Shown here piece by piece: positions 17,391 to 26,218 of a stretch of 48,301 bases of DNA. The DNA is taken from positions 8,570 to 56,870 of the forward strand of contig DCGY01000093.1 in the NCBI GenBank assembly GCA_002314715.1, written 5' to 3'. Source of the stretch: Lachnospiraceae bacterium UBA1766 (lineage in GTDB: Bacteria > Bacillota > Clostridia > Lachnospirales > Lachnospiraceae). Both the position numbers and the translations under genes were made by a program. Position 1 is the first letter of the stretch; each line of letters opens with the position of its first letter. Under the pieces are notes generated by a model. It did no database searches and had not been told where the DNA came from. It saw only the letters and a program-made list of their open reading frames with translations.

Positions 17391-18677
17391 ATGAAAAAAA
17401 TAAAATTACCGGGGATCGGAATGCGAATCATTAAGTCCGCCCTGGCGGTTTCTTTGTGTGTTGTAATCAATCTCCTTCGGGGAGAAAACGGAATGGTTTT
17501 TTATTCCCAGCTGGCAGCCCTTTGGTGTATCCAGATGTATCGAAACAATACGTTGGAGAATGCGATTCAAAGAACTGTGGGTACGGTGGTAGGAGCGTTA
17601 TACGGGTTACTGTATCTTCTTTTGTATCCGCATATGATTCATTTCTTTGGGACCGGTGCAATAATCGAAGCGGCCTGCTTGTTTGTAAGCATTGTTCTGG
17701 TGCTGTACACTACCGTAATCACCCATAAGAATCAGGCTTCTTACTTTTCCTGTGTGGTATTTTTGAGTATTGTGATTAATCATATCCAGGATATGAATCC
17801 TTACAAATTTGTGTGGAATCGTTTTCTGGACACAATGATCGGAATTGCCATCGGTATTATGATTAATAACATTCGTATTTGTCTCAAACCGGACCGGGAA
17901 ACACTGTTTGTTTCCGGCGTAGACGATATTTTATTGGACAAGCAGAATCACGTCAGTGCATTTTCCAAAGTAGAACTCAACCGCATGATGGAGGATGGCA
18001 TGCGGTTTACGTTTGCCACCATGCGAACGCCGGCATCGCTTTTGGAGCCCCTTTCGGATTTGAAGTTAAAATATCCTGTAATCGTCATGGATGGTGCGGC
18101 CTTGTATGATGTTAAGAATTGTGCGTACCTGAAGGAGTATGTGATTTCGCCGGAAACGGCGACAGAGCTGCTGCGGGTCATGGGAAAGGCAGGGCTGAAT
18201 CCCTTTATCAATGTGATTATTGACGATACACTTTTGATTTATTACCGGGATTCCCAGGATGAAGTAAATCAAAAACTGGTGGAAAAAATGAAACGTTCTC
18301 CCTACAGAAATTATTTGAAGCGGGAATTTCCGGGAGATGAAAATGTGGTTTATTTTATGGTGTTGGATAAAACGGAGCGTATTGAGGAATTTTGGAATCA
18401 ACTGGTTATTCTCGAATATGATAAAAAACTGAAGATTTTAAAATATGCATCCGATGATTACAAGGGATATTCTTATATCAAGATTTACAACAAAAATGCA
18501 TCCAAAGAGAATATGCTTTTGTACCTAAAGGAGAAGTATGGAATTGAAAAGTGTGTGACTTTCGGAACTATTCCAAAGAAATATGATGTCCTCATCCATG
18601 AAAACAGTTTTAATGAGGTGGTTCGACTGGTTCGACACAGATATGAGCCGTTGTTTGGTATTCGTAAGAAAAAATAG
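17391..18677 (+). CDS. FUSC/aromatic-acid-exporter-like membrane protein fused to a degenerate Cof/HAD domain
   Basis: 428 residues; the ATG at 17391 follows GGAGAAG and is preferred over a TTG at 17370. Residues about 10-160 hold several TM helices with the FUSC-type opening (IIKSALAVSLCVVINLL, later QRTVGTVVGALYG). From about 172 on there is a cytoplasmic domain laid out like a Cof-type HAD phosphatase: VDDILLD, FATMRTP, VIVMDGAALYD, then a Lys-containing NASKENMLLYLKEKYGI. The nucleophile Asp of motif I is Gly176 (only Asp178 remains) and the motif IV acidic residues are gone (FGTIPKKYD). It may be a transporter with a sensor domain for a phosphorylated ligand. It is the last gene of the ATP-grasp operon, 7 bases after the AstE-like pseudoenzyme, and a terminator follows. 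Confidence 0.82.
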   Translation: MKKIKLPGIGMRIIKSALAVSLCVVINLLRGENGMVFYSQLAALWCIQMYRNNTLENAIQRTVGTVVGALYGLLYLLLYPHMIHFFGTGAIIEAACLFVSIVLVLYTTVITHKNQASYFSCVVFLSIVINHIQDMNPYKFVWNRFLDTMIGIAIGIMINNIRICLKPDRETLFVSGVDDILLDKQNHVSAFSKVELNRMMEDGMRFTFATMRTPASLLEPLSDLKLKYPVIVMDGAALYDVKNCAYLKEYVISPETATELLRVMGKAGLNPFINVIIDDTLLIYYRDSQDEVNQKLVEKMKRSPYRNYLKREFPGDENVVYFMVLDKTERIEEFWNQLVILEYDKKLKILKYASDDYKGYSYIKIYNKNASKENMLLYLKEKYGIEKCVTFGTIPKKYDVLIHENSFNEVVRLVRHRYEPLFGIRKKK

Positions 18678-18690
18678 AGCTCCCATGAAA

Positions 18691-18718
18691 GCTTTGTGCC
18701 TTGGCGCAAGGCTTTTTT
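18691..18718 (+). terminator. Intrinsic terminator of the ATP-grasp operon
   Basis: GCTTTGTG pairs with CGCAAGGC (including G-T pairs) around a CCTTGG loop, followed by six T. It lies 13 bases after the stop codon of the FUSC-HAD gene. Confidence 0.75.
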
Positions 18719-18759
18719 GTTGAATTCAAAAGTTTGCTCTATCTGCAAAAGAAAAGATG

Positions 18760-18768
18760 TGTTATGAT
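18760..18768 (+). promoter_or_regulatory. Extended -10 promoter of the DUF3298 lipoprotein gene
   Basis: TGTTATGAT (TG, one base, TATGAT) is an extended -10 box about 30 bases from the start codon. The -35 region is poor, as is common for this promoter class. Confidence 0.45.
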
Positions 18769-18796
18769 AAGGCTATCTTGCTTTAGGAGAGAAAAT

Positions 18797-19747
18797 ATGA
18801 AAAAAATACGATTGATGATTGTTTGTATCGGATTGCTTGGACTGATGGGGTGCAATGGTCCGGCTACGGGCAATTCGGAGGGACAGATTGAAACAATTCC
18901 GTCCTATGTAGAGAGTACGCAGGAGAGTATTACCTCCGAAGAGAATACAACGATAGAGGAATCCTCGGTAGAGAGTTCTACGGAAATAACCGAAGCTTTG
19001 GAGTCGACCGAAGTTTTGAGGTCCACCGAAGAGCAGGAATCTACAAAAGAGGAATCGGCTCCGGACAAAGAAAACGAAGAGCAAAGCATTGTTACGGTCC
19101 AAAATGCATATAGCGTAGAAAAGAAAAATGATGCGGGGAATGTGGTATTAACCGTTCGATATGATATGGCGAAAACCGATGAAGAGAAATATCCAAAGCT
19201 TGCAGAAACTTTGAATCAGATAAACAGAAAGATTCAAGAAGGCAGTGAATGGGCCATGGAGGAATATTTTCGGGAGGCACAGGAGCGATATGATCAGGAT
19301 GAGGTGGAATATGAATTCACCTATAGCATTTCGGTTCCGTTTGCCAATGAAAAGATTACCTGCCTGATTTTGAATTACTATGGCTACAACGGTGGAGCCC
19401 ATGGTTTTGTTGATTCCTTCACCTATGCCCTGGATTCCCAAACCGGAGAGGAAATATCTTATAGGGATTTGATTTCGGATGAGGATGGTTTGTTTGCCTA
19501 TCTTTTGGAAGAACTGGAAAGACAGAATGTTGCCTATGGCGGTGATTTCTACGATAATTATCAGGAAACAGCCCGGAAGATGTTCTATCAGATAGATGCA
19601 TTTACGCAAAATTGGTGGATTACTTCGAACAAAATTATTTTCTATTATGACTTTTATGAGCTGGCACCTTATTATGTGGGGGATCAGACGGTAGAGGTGA
19701 GTGTTTTGGAACATCCGGAATTCTTTCGGTCCGCGTACTGGAACTAA
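18797..19747 (+). CDS. Lipoprotein with DUF3298 (RsiV/PdaC-like) domain
   Basis: 316 residues; ATG at 18797 after AGGAGAG. A lipoprotein signal ends in LLGLMGCNG, with the lipid-bearing Cys in LMGC. Residues about 25-100 are a Ser/Thr/Glu-rich spacer (repeated STE and ESS words) that would cross the cell wall. The C-terminal domain has the DUF3298 hallmarks: the YNGGAHG motif, then ALDSQTGEEISYRDLI, and a WWITSNKIIFYYDFYELAPY block. In RsiV and PdaC relatives this domain sits outside the membrane, and in RsiV it binds lysozyme. No sigma factor gene is near, so an anti-sigma role is unlikely. A peptidoglycan or lysozyme contact is possible but unproven. Confidence 0.83.
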   Translation: MKKIRLMIVCIGLLGLMGCNGPATGNSEGQIETIPSYVESTQESITSEENTTIEESSVESSTEITEALESTEVLRSTEEQESTKEESAPDKENEEQSIVTVQNAYSVEKKNDAGNVVLTVRYDMAKTDEEKYPKLAETLNQINRKIQEGSEWAMEEYFREAQERYDQDEVEYEFTYSISVPFANEKITCLILNYYGYNGGAHGFVDSFTYALDSQTGEEISYRDLISDEDGLFAYLLEELERQNVAYGGDFYDNYQETARKMFYQIDAFTQNWWITSNKIIFYYDFYELAPYYVGDQTVEVSVLEHPEFFRSAYWN

Positions 19748-19791
19748 TCTATGGGGAAAATGGAAAAATATAATAAAATGATGGAGGAAAT

Positions 19792-22700
19792 ATGGCAAAA
19801 AAAGCGAAAGCCGCAAATAATAAAATAATCGCAATTGTATTAATTGTTCTTGGGGTGATTGTTGTAATCGATATTGGATTGCTGATACTGTTCCTTGGTT
19901 CGAAAGATGAGCCGGTGGTAATCACGGTAAACAATCTGAATATTCCGGTAATTCAGAATATTGTGGTAGAGAACAGTGACAAGGTAGTTTACGAAACGGA
20001 CGATTTGAAACTGGTGATGGAGCCGGCGAAAGAGGAAAACTTTCCCGTAGGCGGCACCACAAGAGATGATAAAGAATGGAAAAAAGACGGGGACAAAGTG
20101 GTTGTGGATGGAAAAACAGTAACCGTCGAGAAGAATACAAAGGATAAGGATAACGGTAAGATAGCTGCGGTGGCATCTGCGCTTGATTCCAAGACAGGTT
20201 ACACCAAGGGTGTGGATGATTATAACCATAACTATGCCATTTACTATATGGAAGCGGCAAATTGTCTGCTGTATTATCCCAAGCAGCTTGTCCTTGTGAA
20301 GGAAAACGAGGATCAATCCTTATTTTTCAGAGATCCCAGAAGCAATGCGGAATTAAAGGTGACTTTGGATGAAAATGAGTTTGCCTCTATGGACGAAGTG
20401 GAAAGTTTGATTGCAAACAGCGAATATTCCACGATTCTGGCCAGCGGAACGGACTGGTTTTCTGCCGAAACATACGGCAAGAATACCACGACCTTCAGCC
20501 TTACGGGCCTGGGCAATCAATACAGTGTAACAGCGGACCTTACCTACGAGAAAAAATATAATTTTGTATTTGAGGAATTACGAAAACTGCTGAAGTGTCA
20601 GTTTGTGGGTGATGGAATATGGGTAAGTAATGCGACAGAAGACAGCGTAGGAAAGAAGGTCGCTGCAGTGGAAAAGTCTCCTTCTGCGTATGACCCGGTT
20701 TTAAAGCGTACATCCTATTATTCCGAGAAGTTAAATTGTGTGGTTGCTTATCCGGATATCTTTACCAAGCAATATGAAGGAGACAGTTTATATTTTACCG
20801 ATCCGGTCACCGGAGCCGTTCTGGAGGTTACCAGGTTTGAAAGCGAGATGACAATCGGTGAAGCGCAGTCTCTTCTGAATGTAAAGGAAAGTAATCTGGT
20901 AAGCGATCATTCTCTCCGGGCGTCAAATGACAACGAAATTGTCTTTGTGACGGTACGAGACGGATATCTTTGGACCGCAATTATGACTTACGATGAAGCT
21001 TATAAAGGAATCTATTCTTATGCCTATGATATGCTGGAAATCTGCATTGAAGGGGATGATGTAAATACGACGGAAATGAAGGAGATTTATTTCCCGGCAT
21101 TTCACTGTTATGTGGTGCTTCCCATGCAGTACGAAGAATATGGTACAGAAGGCGATATTCATTTGATAAAGGATACCATCACCGGTATGGAGGCGCGCCT
21201 TTCCTTCACAGAAATAGCGGACCCTTCAGACTACAATAATCTTTACAGTGTTTTCCATGTGGTGGCAGAAGATGGGAACGTATTACTTGATGAAGATATG
21301 GTAAAGTGGCACAATATTGACGGATTGAATCTGGGTGCGGCAGGTAGAGATTATGCGGCACTGCTGGAACTTTCTTATCCCAATGCCTATGAGGTTTACA
21401 AAAACTGTTGGAAGGATTTTGGAATATACTTCTTTACGGGCGAGGAATTGGAGACTGATGCGGAGGCTATCCGCGACGAGGTTCTGGCGGCAGTTGTTCT
21501 GGATGCGGCAAAAGAAGAGGTTATCGACGAGAATACCAATCAGACCGATATCTTTGCAAAGTCGGATGCGGAGGAAGCTGCCACAGAAGCAAATACCGCA
21601 ACAACCCTTTCCGAAAACGGAAAGAAGCAGGCGGAAATCAATTCGGATGCAGGCGATACAAAGACAGAGCCAAACCGTGTGCTTGTATATAAAACAGAAA
21701 ATGATTATATGGATGTAACCACCAATGGAGAGGCTTGGCTCAACGGCTTTGTAGAGCTTTTCCCCAGACCGGCGGACACCAGACAGGCAAGATATTATGT
21801 TGTTTTGTATTCCATGAACGTACTGGCTTACAATGGATATACGATTCCCGATTTTGCTTCAGATGCTTATCATGTGGCGGATGTGGTAGATGAGTATGTC
21901 AGAGCACTGGACGATTGCGGGGAAAGAATCGATACCCAGCTTGGAGAGGGAATCATCTCCGTATTTGAGGTTTTGTGCTATTACCTTGGAATCGATGAAG
22001 TACCCCGGTATGTAATAAAAGATTATGACATTTCCCAAATTGGCGGAATTCAGGCAATAAAGAATTCCGAAAAAGAGGATTCCGGAAAAGTGGACTCCGG
22101 GAAAGAGGATTCCGGGAAAGAGAATTCATCAAACACGGGAGACAACGGTAGTTCCAATACCTCTGCGTCCCAAAGTACCGGAGAAGCTTATCCGAATGAT
22201 GCAAAGAAGACCTTTGAAAGCCTTCCTTTTTCGGAGGTTTCCAATTTCGCAGAGGTTTATTCCGGTTACGGATCCCTTACAAATCTCTATTTTGATATGG
22301 ACGATATCGCAAAATCAGAGATGCTGGAAGCCATAGAGGAACTGTATGCCCTTGGTTTTGTTTGTGTCGATAAGGACCTCTCGGAATGGGAAGACGAATA
22401 TCGATTCTCCGGTTATTTGCCGGGAACGCAGGAAGAGATGCTTATATATGTCGATATGAACAGTGATTATGCAGTGGTTTTCTACCTTTTGAAGGACGGA
22501 AGCTTTTTCCATGAACCGGGTGTTTTGTGCTTCTACGGAATAGATTATGGATTTGATTTTTTGTGCGAATTGAAAAATAGCATGCACTATTTTGTGAACG
22601 GAGTAGAAAGAATAGAGGCGGAATTTGGGGAAGAGGTGTATTACAGATTTACTTGCGGATGGTTTGATACTTCCGCAGAAGCTTTCCGTTCATGGACGCA

Positions 22701-22872
22701 GGGCGAATATGATGACGATGAAGAACGTTACTGTAGTGTTATCGAATCCGGATATTATGATGCGGCAGGACAATTTGTCAAAGTGCGTACCTATGTTTAT
22801 ATGGCGACTGAGGGATATACCCTTTGCTTTGATCAGAACGGCGACCTGGTTTATACCTACGGGGGCTATTAA
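19792..22872 (+). CDS. Large membrane-anchored extracytoplasmic protein with three internal repeats
   Basis: 1026 residues, unknown function. ATGGAGGAA precedes the ATG. A single N-terminal TM helix (about residues 8-33) acts as an uncleaved anchor, and the rest should be outside. Three related units can be read, each with an aromatic strand, a Cys, a Y/LP turn and a DP/DT-TG hairpin. They are centred on Cys158 (NCLLYYP, then FFRDPRS), Cys316 (NCVVAYP, then YFTDPVTG) and Cys439 (HCYVVLP, then LIKDTITG). The units could be PsbP/DUF1795-like, which is a guess. A low-complexity linker (about 759-800, repeats of EDSGK) leads to a C-terminal acidic, aromatic domain of about 200 residues. It lies 44 bases after the lipoprotein gene, so the two may be co-transcribed. 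Confidence 0.78.
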   Translation: MAKKAKAANNKIIAIVLIVLGVIVVIDIGLLILFLGSKDEPVVITVNNLNIPVIQNIVVENSDKVVYETDDLKLVMEPAKEENFPVGGTTRDDKEWKKDGDKVVVDGKTVTVEKNTKDKDNGKIAAVASALDSKTGYTKGVDDYNHNYAIYYMEAANCLLYYPKQLVLVKENEDQSLFFRDPRSNAELKVTLDENEFASMDEVESLIANSEYSTILASGTDWFSAETYGKNTTTFSLTGLGNQYSVTADLTYEKKYNFVFEELRKLLKCQFVGDGIWVSNATEDSVGKKVAAVEKSPSAYDPVLKRTSYYSEKLNCVVAYPDIFTKQYEGDSLYFTDPVTGAVLEVTRFESEMTIGEAQSLLNVKESNLVSDHSLRASNDNEIVFVTVRDGYLWTAIMTYDEAYKGIYSYAYDMLEICIEGDDVNTTEMKEIYFPAFHCYVVLPMQYEEYGTEGDIHLIKDTITGMEARLSFTEIADPSDYNNLYSVFHVVAEDGNVLLDEDMVKWHNIDGLNLGAAGRDYAALLELSYPNAYEVYKNCWKDFGIYFFTGEELETDAEAIRDEVLAAVVLDAAKEEVIDENTNQTDIFAKSDAEEAATEANTATTLSENGKKQAEINSDAGDTKTEPNRVLVYKTENDYMDVTTNGEAWLNGFVELFPRPADTRQARYYVVLYSMNVLAYNGYTIPDFASDAYHVADVVDEYVRALDDCGERIDTQLGEGIISVFEVLCYYLGIDEVPRYVIKDYDISQIGGIQAIKNSEKEDSGKVDSGKEDSGKENSSNTGDNGSSNTSASQSTGEAYPNDAKKTFESLPFSEVSNFAEVYSGYGSLTNLYFDMDDIAKSEMLEAIEELYALGFVCVDKDLSEWEDEYRFSGYLPGTQEEMLIYVDMNSDYAVVFYLLKDGSFFHEPGVLCFYGIDYGFDFLCELKNSMHYFVNGVERIEAEFGEEVYYRFTCGWFDTSAEAFRSWTQGEYDDDEERYCSVIESGYYDAAGQFVKVRTYVYMATEGYTLCFDQNGDLVYTYGGY
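22068..22128 (+). repeat. Short in-frame tandem repeat encoding an EDSGK-type linker
   Basis: About four 15-base units (variants of GAGGATTCCGGGAAA) encode KEDSGKVDSGKEDSGKENS. They form a hydrophilic hinge between the repeat region and the C-terminal domain of the large anchored protein. Such a run may vary in copy number between strains. Confidence 0.7.
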
Positions 22873-22953
22873 AATTTTGTGTTGCAATCTGTAGCATTTT
22901 TACTCAGAAAGTTTCATGCTAAATATAACCGGATTGCGAAAGCGGGGATGATT

Positions 22954-24240
22954 ATGATATTAACGACAACATTAAAAGAGAATTTGAAAAAGGGAATTTA
23001 TCAGGATGTTTTGACCGATGTGTATGTGGACGCAGAGAGAGCAGCGGTACAACCGGCCCGTTATATTCAGGCTATTGAGGTTTTCGAAAAGAATTACGGA
23101 GTACAGGAGGTAGAAGTTTTCAGCGCTCCCGGAAGAAGTGAAATCTGTGGAAACCATACGGATCATCAGCGCGGAGAAATTCTGGCTGCCTCCATTAATC
23201 TGGATGCCATTGCCATTGTGCAAAAGAAAGAGGACGGAATTGTACGACTGATTTCCGAGGGCTATGAGGAGATTCTGGTGGATACCGGAAGTTTGGGCAA
23301 GCAGGCACAGGAAGAGGGTACTACCGAGGCTCTCATAAAGGGTGTATTGGCAGGCGCAAAAGACAGAGGTTATCAGGTGGGTGGATTTACCGCCTATGTC
23401 ACCAGTGAGGTTTTGATTGGTGCCGGTTTGTCTTCCTCTGCTGCATTTGAGACACTGCTTGGCACAATTGTATCTTACCTTTACAATGACGGATCTCTGG
23501 ATGCGATTACCAATGCCATTATCGGTCAATATGCAGAGAATGTTTATTTCGGAAAACCTTGTGGCTTAATGGATCAGATGGCTTGTTCCGTAGGAAGTCT
23601 GGTTCATGTGGATTTTGCGAATCCCAAAGAGCCGGTGGTAGAGAGGGTTACCTTTGATATGAACGGTCACGGTTACAGCCTGTGTATTACCGATACCAAA
23701 GGAAGTCATGCGGATTTGACGGATGAATATGCGGCAGTACCCAAGGAAATGAAAGAGATTGCAGCCTTTTTCGGAAAAGATGTATTACTCGGTATTACCT
23801 TGACAGATATTTTGAAAAATGCAGAGGCTCTTCGCACAAAATGCGGAGACAGGGCAGTGTTACGTGCGATTCATTTTATCTGTGAAAATCAGAGAGTACA
23901 GTCAGCCGTAAAAGCGCTTCAGACAGAGAATTTGGAGCTTTTTTTGGCCAATATAAAGGCTTCCGGAGATTCTTCCTATAAGTACCTCCAGAATGTGTAC
24001 ACCTCCAAGGATGTGGCACATCAGAATGTATCCCTTGCCCTGGCGGTAAGTGATGTGGCATTGGCGGGTGGAAAAGGCGTAAGCAGAGTACATGGTGGCG
24101 GTTTTGCCGGTACCATCCAGGCATTTGTAAAGAATGAAGAAGTTGTACAGTATCAAAAGACGATGGATGAACTGTTCGGGGCAGGCTCCTGTCACGTATT
24201 GCAGATTCGGAAATACGGTGGAATGAAGCTGTCCTTCTAA
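22954..24240 (+). CDS. Galactokinase-family GHMP sugar kinase
   Basis: 428 residues with the ATG at 22954, preceded by GCGGGG; an earlier ATG at 22948 is possible, and the frame stays open to 22879. The three GHMP motifs are present: a sugar-binding N-terminal box (SAPGRSEICGNHTDH), the ATP loop AGLSSSAAFE, and the C-terminal HGGGFAGTIQAF. A CGLMDQMACS segment matches the galactokinase catalytic Asp region. It should phosphorylate galactose at C1 for the Leloir pathway, but the usual GEHTDY is GNHTDH here, so a sugar-contacting Glu is Asn and another sugar is possible. No galT or galE is adjacent. A DMT transporter follows after 9 bases, perhaps in the same transcript. Confidence 0.85.
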   Translation: MILTTTLKENLKKGIYQDVLTDVYVDAERAAVQPARYIQAIEVFEKNYGVQEVEVFSAPGRSEICGNHTDHQRGEILAASINLDAIAIVQKKEDGIVRLISEGYEEILVDTGSLGKQAQEEGTTEALIKGVLAGAKDRGYQVGGFTAYVTSEVLIGAGLSSSAAFETLLGTIVSYLYNDGSLDAITNAIIGQYAENVYFGKPCGLMDQMACSVGSLVHVDFANPKEPVVERVTFDMNGHGYSLCITDTKGSHADLTDEYAAVPKEMKEIAAFFGKDVLLGITLTDILKNAEALRTKCGDRAVLRAIHFICENQRVQSAVKALQTENLELFLANIKASGDSSYKYLQNVYTSKDVAHQNVSLALAVSDVALAGGKGVSRVHGGGFAGTIQAFVKNEEVVQYQKTMDELFGAGSCHVLQIRKYGGMKLSF

Positions 24241-24249
24241 GGGGAAATA

Positions 24250-25125
24250 ATGCGTAATATCAAGACTTTGAGCAATAAGTCCCAAGGCATTTTGTTTATC
24301 ATTGCGGCGGGGCTTTGCTTTTCTTTTATGACCTTCTTTATCAAACTGGCAGGAGATTTACCTACCATGCAGAAAGCCTTCTTTCGAAATGCGGTGGCAG
24401 CAGTGGTGGCAAGCATAATCCTGGCCCGCAGTGAAGGTGGATTTACGGTTCAAAAGACCAGCTGGCCGTCCTTGTTTATGAGGGCGTCCTGTGGCTGTAT
24501 CGGTATTTTTTGTAATTTCTATGCCATTGATAAAATTAATATAGCGGATGCGAATATGCTGAATAAATTGTCTCCCTTTTTTGCCATTATTTTTTCCGTG
24601 TTCCTTCTGAAGGAAAAGGCGAACAAGGTGGAATGGACGGCGGTTGTCATAGCTTTCATGGGAGCGCTCCTGATTGTAAAGCCCTCTTTTCAAATCCGGT
24701 TTGTTTATGGATTGATAGGGGCATTGGGCGGTCTGGGCGCCGGAGTGGCATATACCTTTGTGCGGAAATTAGGGAAGCAGGGAGAACGGGGACCGGTAAT
24801 CGTAATGTTTTTTTCTACCTTTTCCACGTTGGTATTTTTGCCGTACATGATTTTTTTCTATCATCCTATGACAGTGTGGCAGACGGTTTGCCTGCTTTTG
24901 ACAGGTGTTTGTGCTACCGGAGGACAGTTGTGTATTACCAAGGCCTACACCAAGGCGCCGGCCAAGGAAATTTCGGTGTTTGATTACTCCCAGATTTTGT
25001 TTGCGGCAGTTTTAGGAATTCTATTTTTGCATGAAGTGCCGGATTTATATAGTGTTTTGGGATATATTGTCATTATCGGTGTGGCGGTATGGAAGTGGTG
25101 GTATAACATGCATCAGGAGGAATAG
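24250..25125 (+). CDS. DMT-superfamily (EamA) transporter
   Basis: 291 residues made of about ten TM helices in two EamA halves (residues about 12-138 and 150-285). Typical words are FIIAAGLCFSFMTFFIKLAG at the start, LSPFFAIIFSVFLLKEK at the end of the first half and VFDYSQILFAAVLGILFLHE in the second. The family exports or exchanges metabolites such as amino acids, nucleotides or sugars; the substrate cannot be told from sequence. AGGGGAAAT precedes the ATG. It probably shares a transcript with the GHMP kinase, but this does not fix its substrate. Confidence 0.88.
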   Translation: MRNIKTLSNKSQGILFIIAAGLCFSFMTFFIKLAGDLPTMQKAFFRNAVAAVVASIILARSEGGFTVQKTSWPSLFMRASCGCIGIFCNFYAIDKINIADANMLNKLSPFFAIIFSVFLLKEKANKVEWTAVVIAFMGALLIVKPSFQIRFVYGLIGALGGLGAGVAYTFVRKLGKQGERGPVIVMFFSTFSTLVFLPYMIFFYHPMTVWQTVCLLLTGVCATGGQLCITKAYTKAPAKEISVFDYSQILFAAVLGILFLHEVPDLYSVLGYIVIIGVAVWKWWYNMHQEE

Positions 25126-25126
25126 C

Positions 25127-25143
25127 TATAGGAAATTCCTATA
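25127..25143. repeat. Short inverted repeat after the EamA transporter gene
   Basis: TATAGGA and TCCTATA pair with a 3-base loop. There is no T run on the plus strand, so it is not a convincing terminator. It could be an operator for metF, or chance. Confidence 0.35.
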
Positions 25144-25188
25144 ACCAACCATAAAAAATAAGGAATATACTTTGCGGACTCAATTGCG

Positions 25189-25194
25189 TATAAT
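25189..25194 (+). promoter_or_regulatory. metF: -10 box of the metF promoter
   Basis: A perfect TATAAT stands 62 bases before the metF ATG. The -35 region (about 25166-25171) is weak. The leader would be only about 55 bases, too short for a SAM or cobalamin riboswitch. Confidence 0.5.
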
Positions 25195-25256
25195 GGACAA
25201 AGAGTCGTAAGGGATTTTCCCATTCGGAAAGGAAAGAGAAACATTCGTATATAACC

Positions 25257-26132
25257 ATGAAGATTTCAGATATTTTAGCAAGCAATGAACCAACATTATC
25301 TTTTGAAGTATTCCCGCCAAAATCCAGTGACAATTATGAAGTGGTGAAAAAAGCCACTGATGAAATCGGTGCCTTAAAGCCTGATTTTATGAGTGTTACT
25401 TATGGAGCCGGCGGAAGCACCAGTAAGCTCACCGGAGATATTGCGGAAAATTTAGAAAAGCATGGAGTCACCACATTGACGCATTTAACCTGTGTCAATG
25501 CTACCAAAGAAAGCCTGGAAAACCAGTTGGATATCTTTCGGGAGAAGGGGATTCAGAATATTCTGGCACTTCGCGGAGACCTGCCTGCGGGTGTGGAAGG
25601 CACCGATGACTGGGTGTATAAGCATGCCAGTGAATTAATTCCCGTAATCAAATCCAAGGGGGATTTTTGCGTAGGTGGAGCATGCTATCCGGAAACCCAT
25701 CCGGAGGCGGAAAACAGTTGGGCAGATATAGAGAATTTAAAGAAAAAAGTGGATGCGGGATGTGACTTTTTGACCACCCAGATGTTCTTTGACAACAGCA
25801 TCTTCTTTAACTATTTATACAAGGTTCGCTCTGCGGGAATTATGGTTCCGATTGTGGCCGGTATTATGCCGGTAACCAATGCCAAGCAGATGGAACGTAT
25901 TTACAAATTATCTCAGGCGCATTTACCTTACCGCTTTGTTGCATTGCTGGATAAGTTTAAGGATAATCCGGCCGCTATGCGACAGGCCGGTCTGGCCTAT
26001 GCCACCGATCAGATTATTGACCTGATTGCCAGCGGTATCAACAATATTCATGTTTATACCATGAACAAACCACAGACAGCAATAGAGTTACAGAATAGTC
26101 TTTCGGAAATTATTCCTTCCTGCAAAAAATAA
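25257..26132 (+). CDS. metF: Methylenetetrahydrofolate reductase
   Basis: 291 residues, the normal MetF length. It reduces 5,10-methylene-THF to 5-methyl-THF, with FAD, for methionine synthesis or the methyl branch of acetogenesis. Family words are clear: LSFEVFPPKS at the N-terminus, DFMSVTYGAGGS, THLTCVNA, NILALRGDLP, FLTTQMFFDN and VPIVAGIMPV. The start matches the family N-terminus, yet the nearest purine-rich ribosome site (GGAAAGGAAAG) ends unusually far, about 18 bases, from the ATG. It has its own promoter and terminator, so it is a single-gene unit; no metH or other one-carbon gene is next to it. Confidence 0.95.
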   Translation: MKISDILASNEPTLSFEVFPPKSSDNYEVVKKATDEIGALKPDFMSVTYGAGGSTSKLTGDIAENLEKHGVTTLTHLTCVNATKESLENQLDIFREKGIQNILALRGDLPAGVEGTDDWVYKHASELIPVIKSKGDFCVGGACYPETHPEAENSWADIENLKKKVDAGCDFLTTQMFFDNSIFFNYLYKVRSAGIMVPIVAGIMPVTNAKQMERIYKLSQAHLPYRFVALLDKFKDNPAAMRQAGLAYATDQIIDLIASGINNIHVYTMNKPQTAIELQNSLSEIIPSCKK

Positions 26133-26149
26133 AAAACGAATTTACAGAA

Positions 26150-26208
26150 GCTGCCCCGCACTTGCGAAGAAAACAATCGTTGATTTGCAATTGCGGGGTG
26201 CTTTTTTT
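26150..26208 (+). terminator. Intrinsic terminator of metF
   Basis: CCCCGCA (26154-26160) pairs with TGCGGGG (26192-26198), extended by AGC/GCT with small bulges. The loop is large and may fold further, and seven T follow. Confidence 0.75.
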
Positions 26209-26218
26209 GTGCGGAATG

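Noticed and set aside
25126..25256. A SAM or cobalamin riboswitch upstream of metF
   Set aside because: The leader after the TATAAT is about 55 bases and shows none of the conserved stems.
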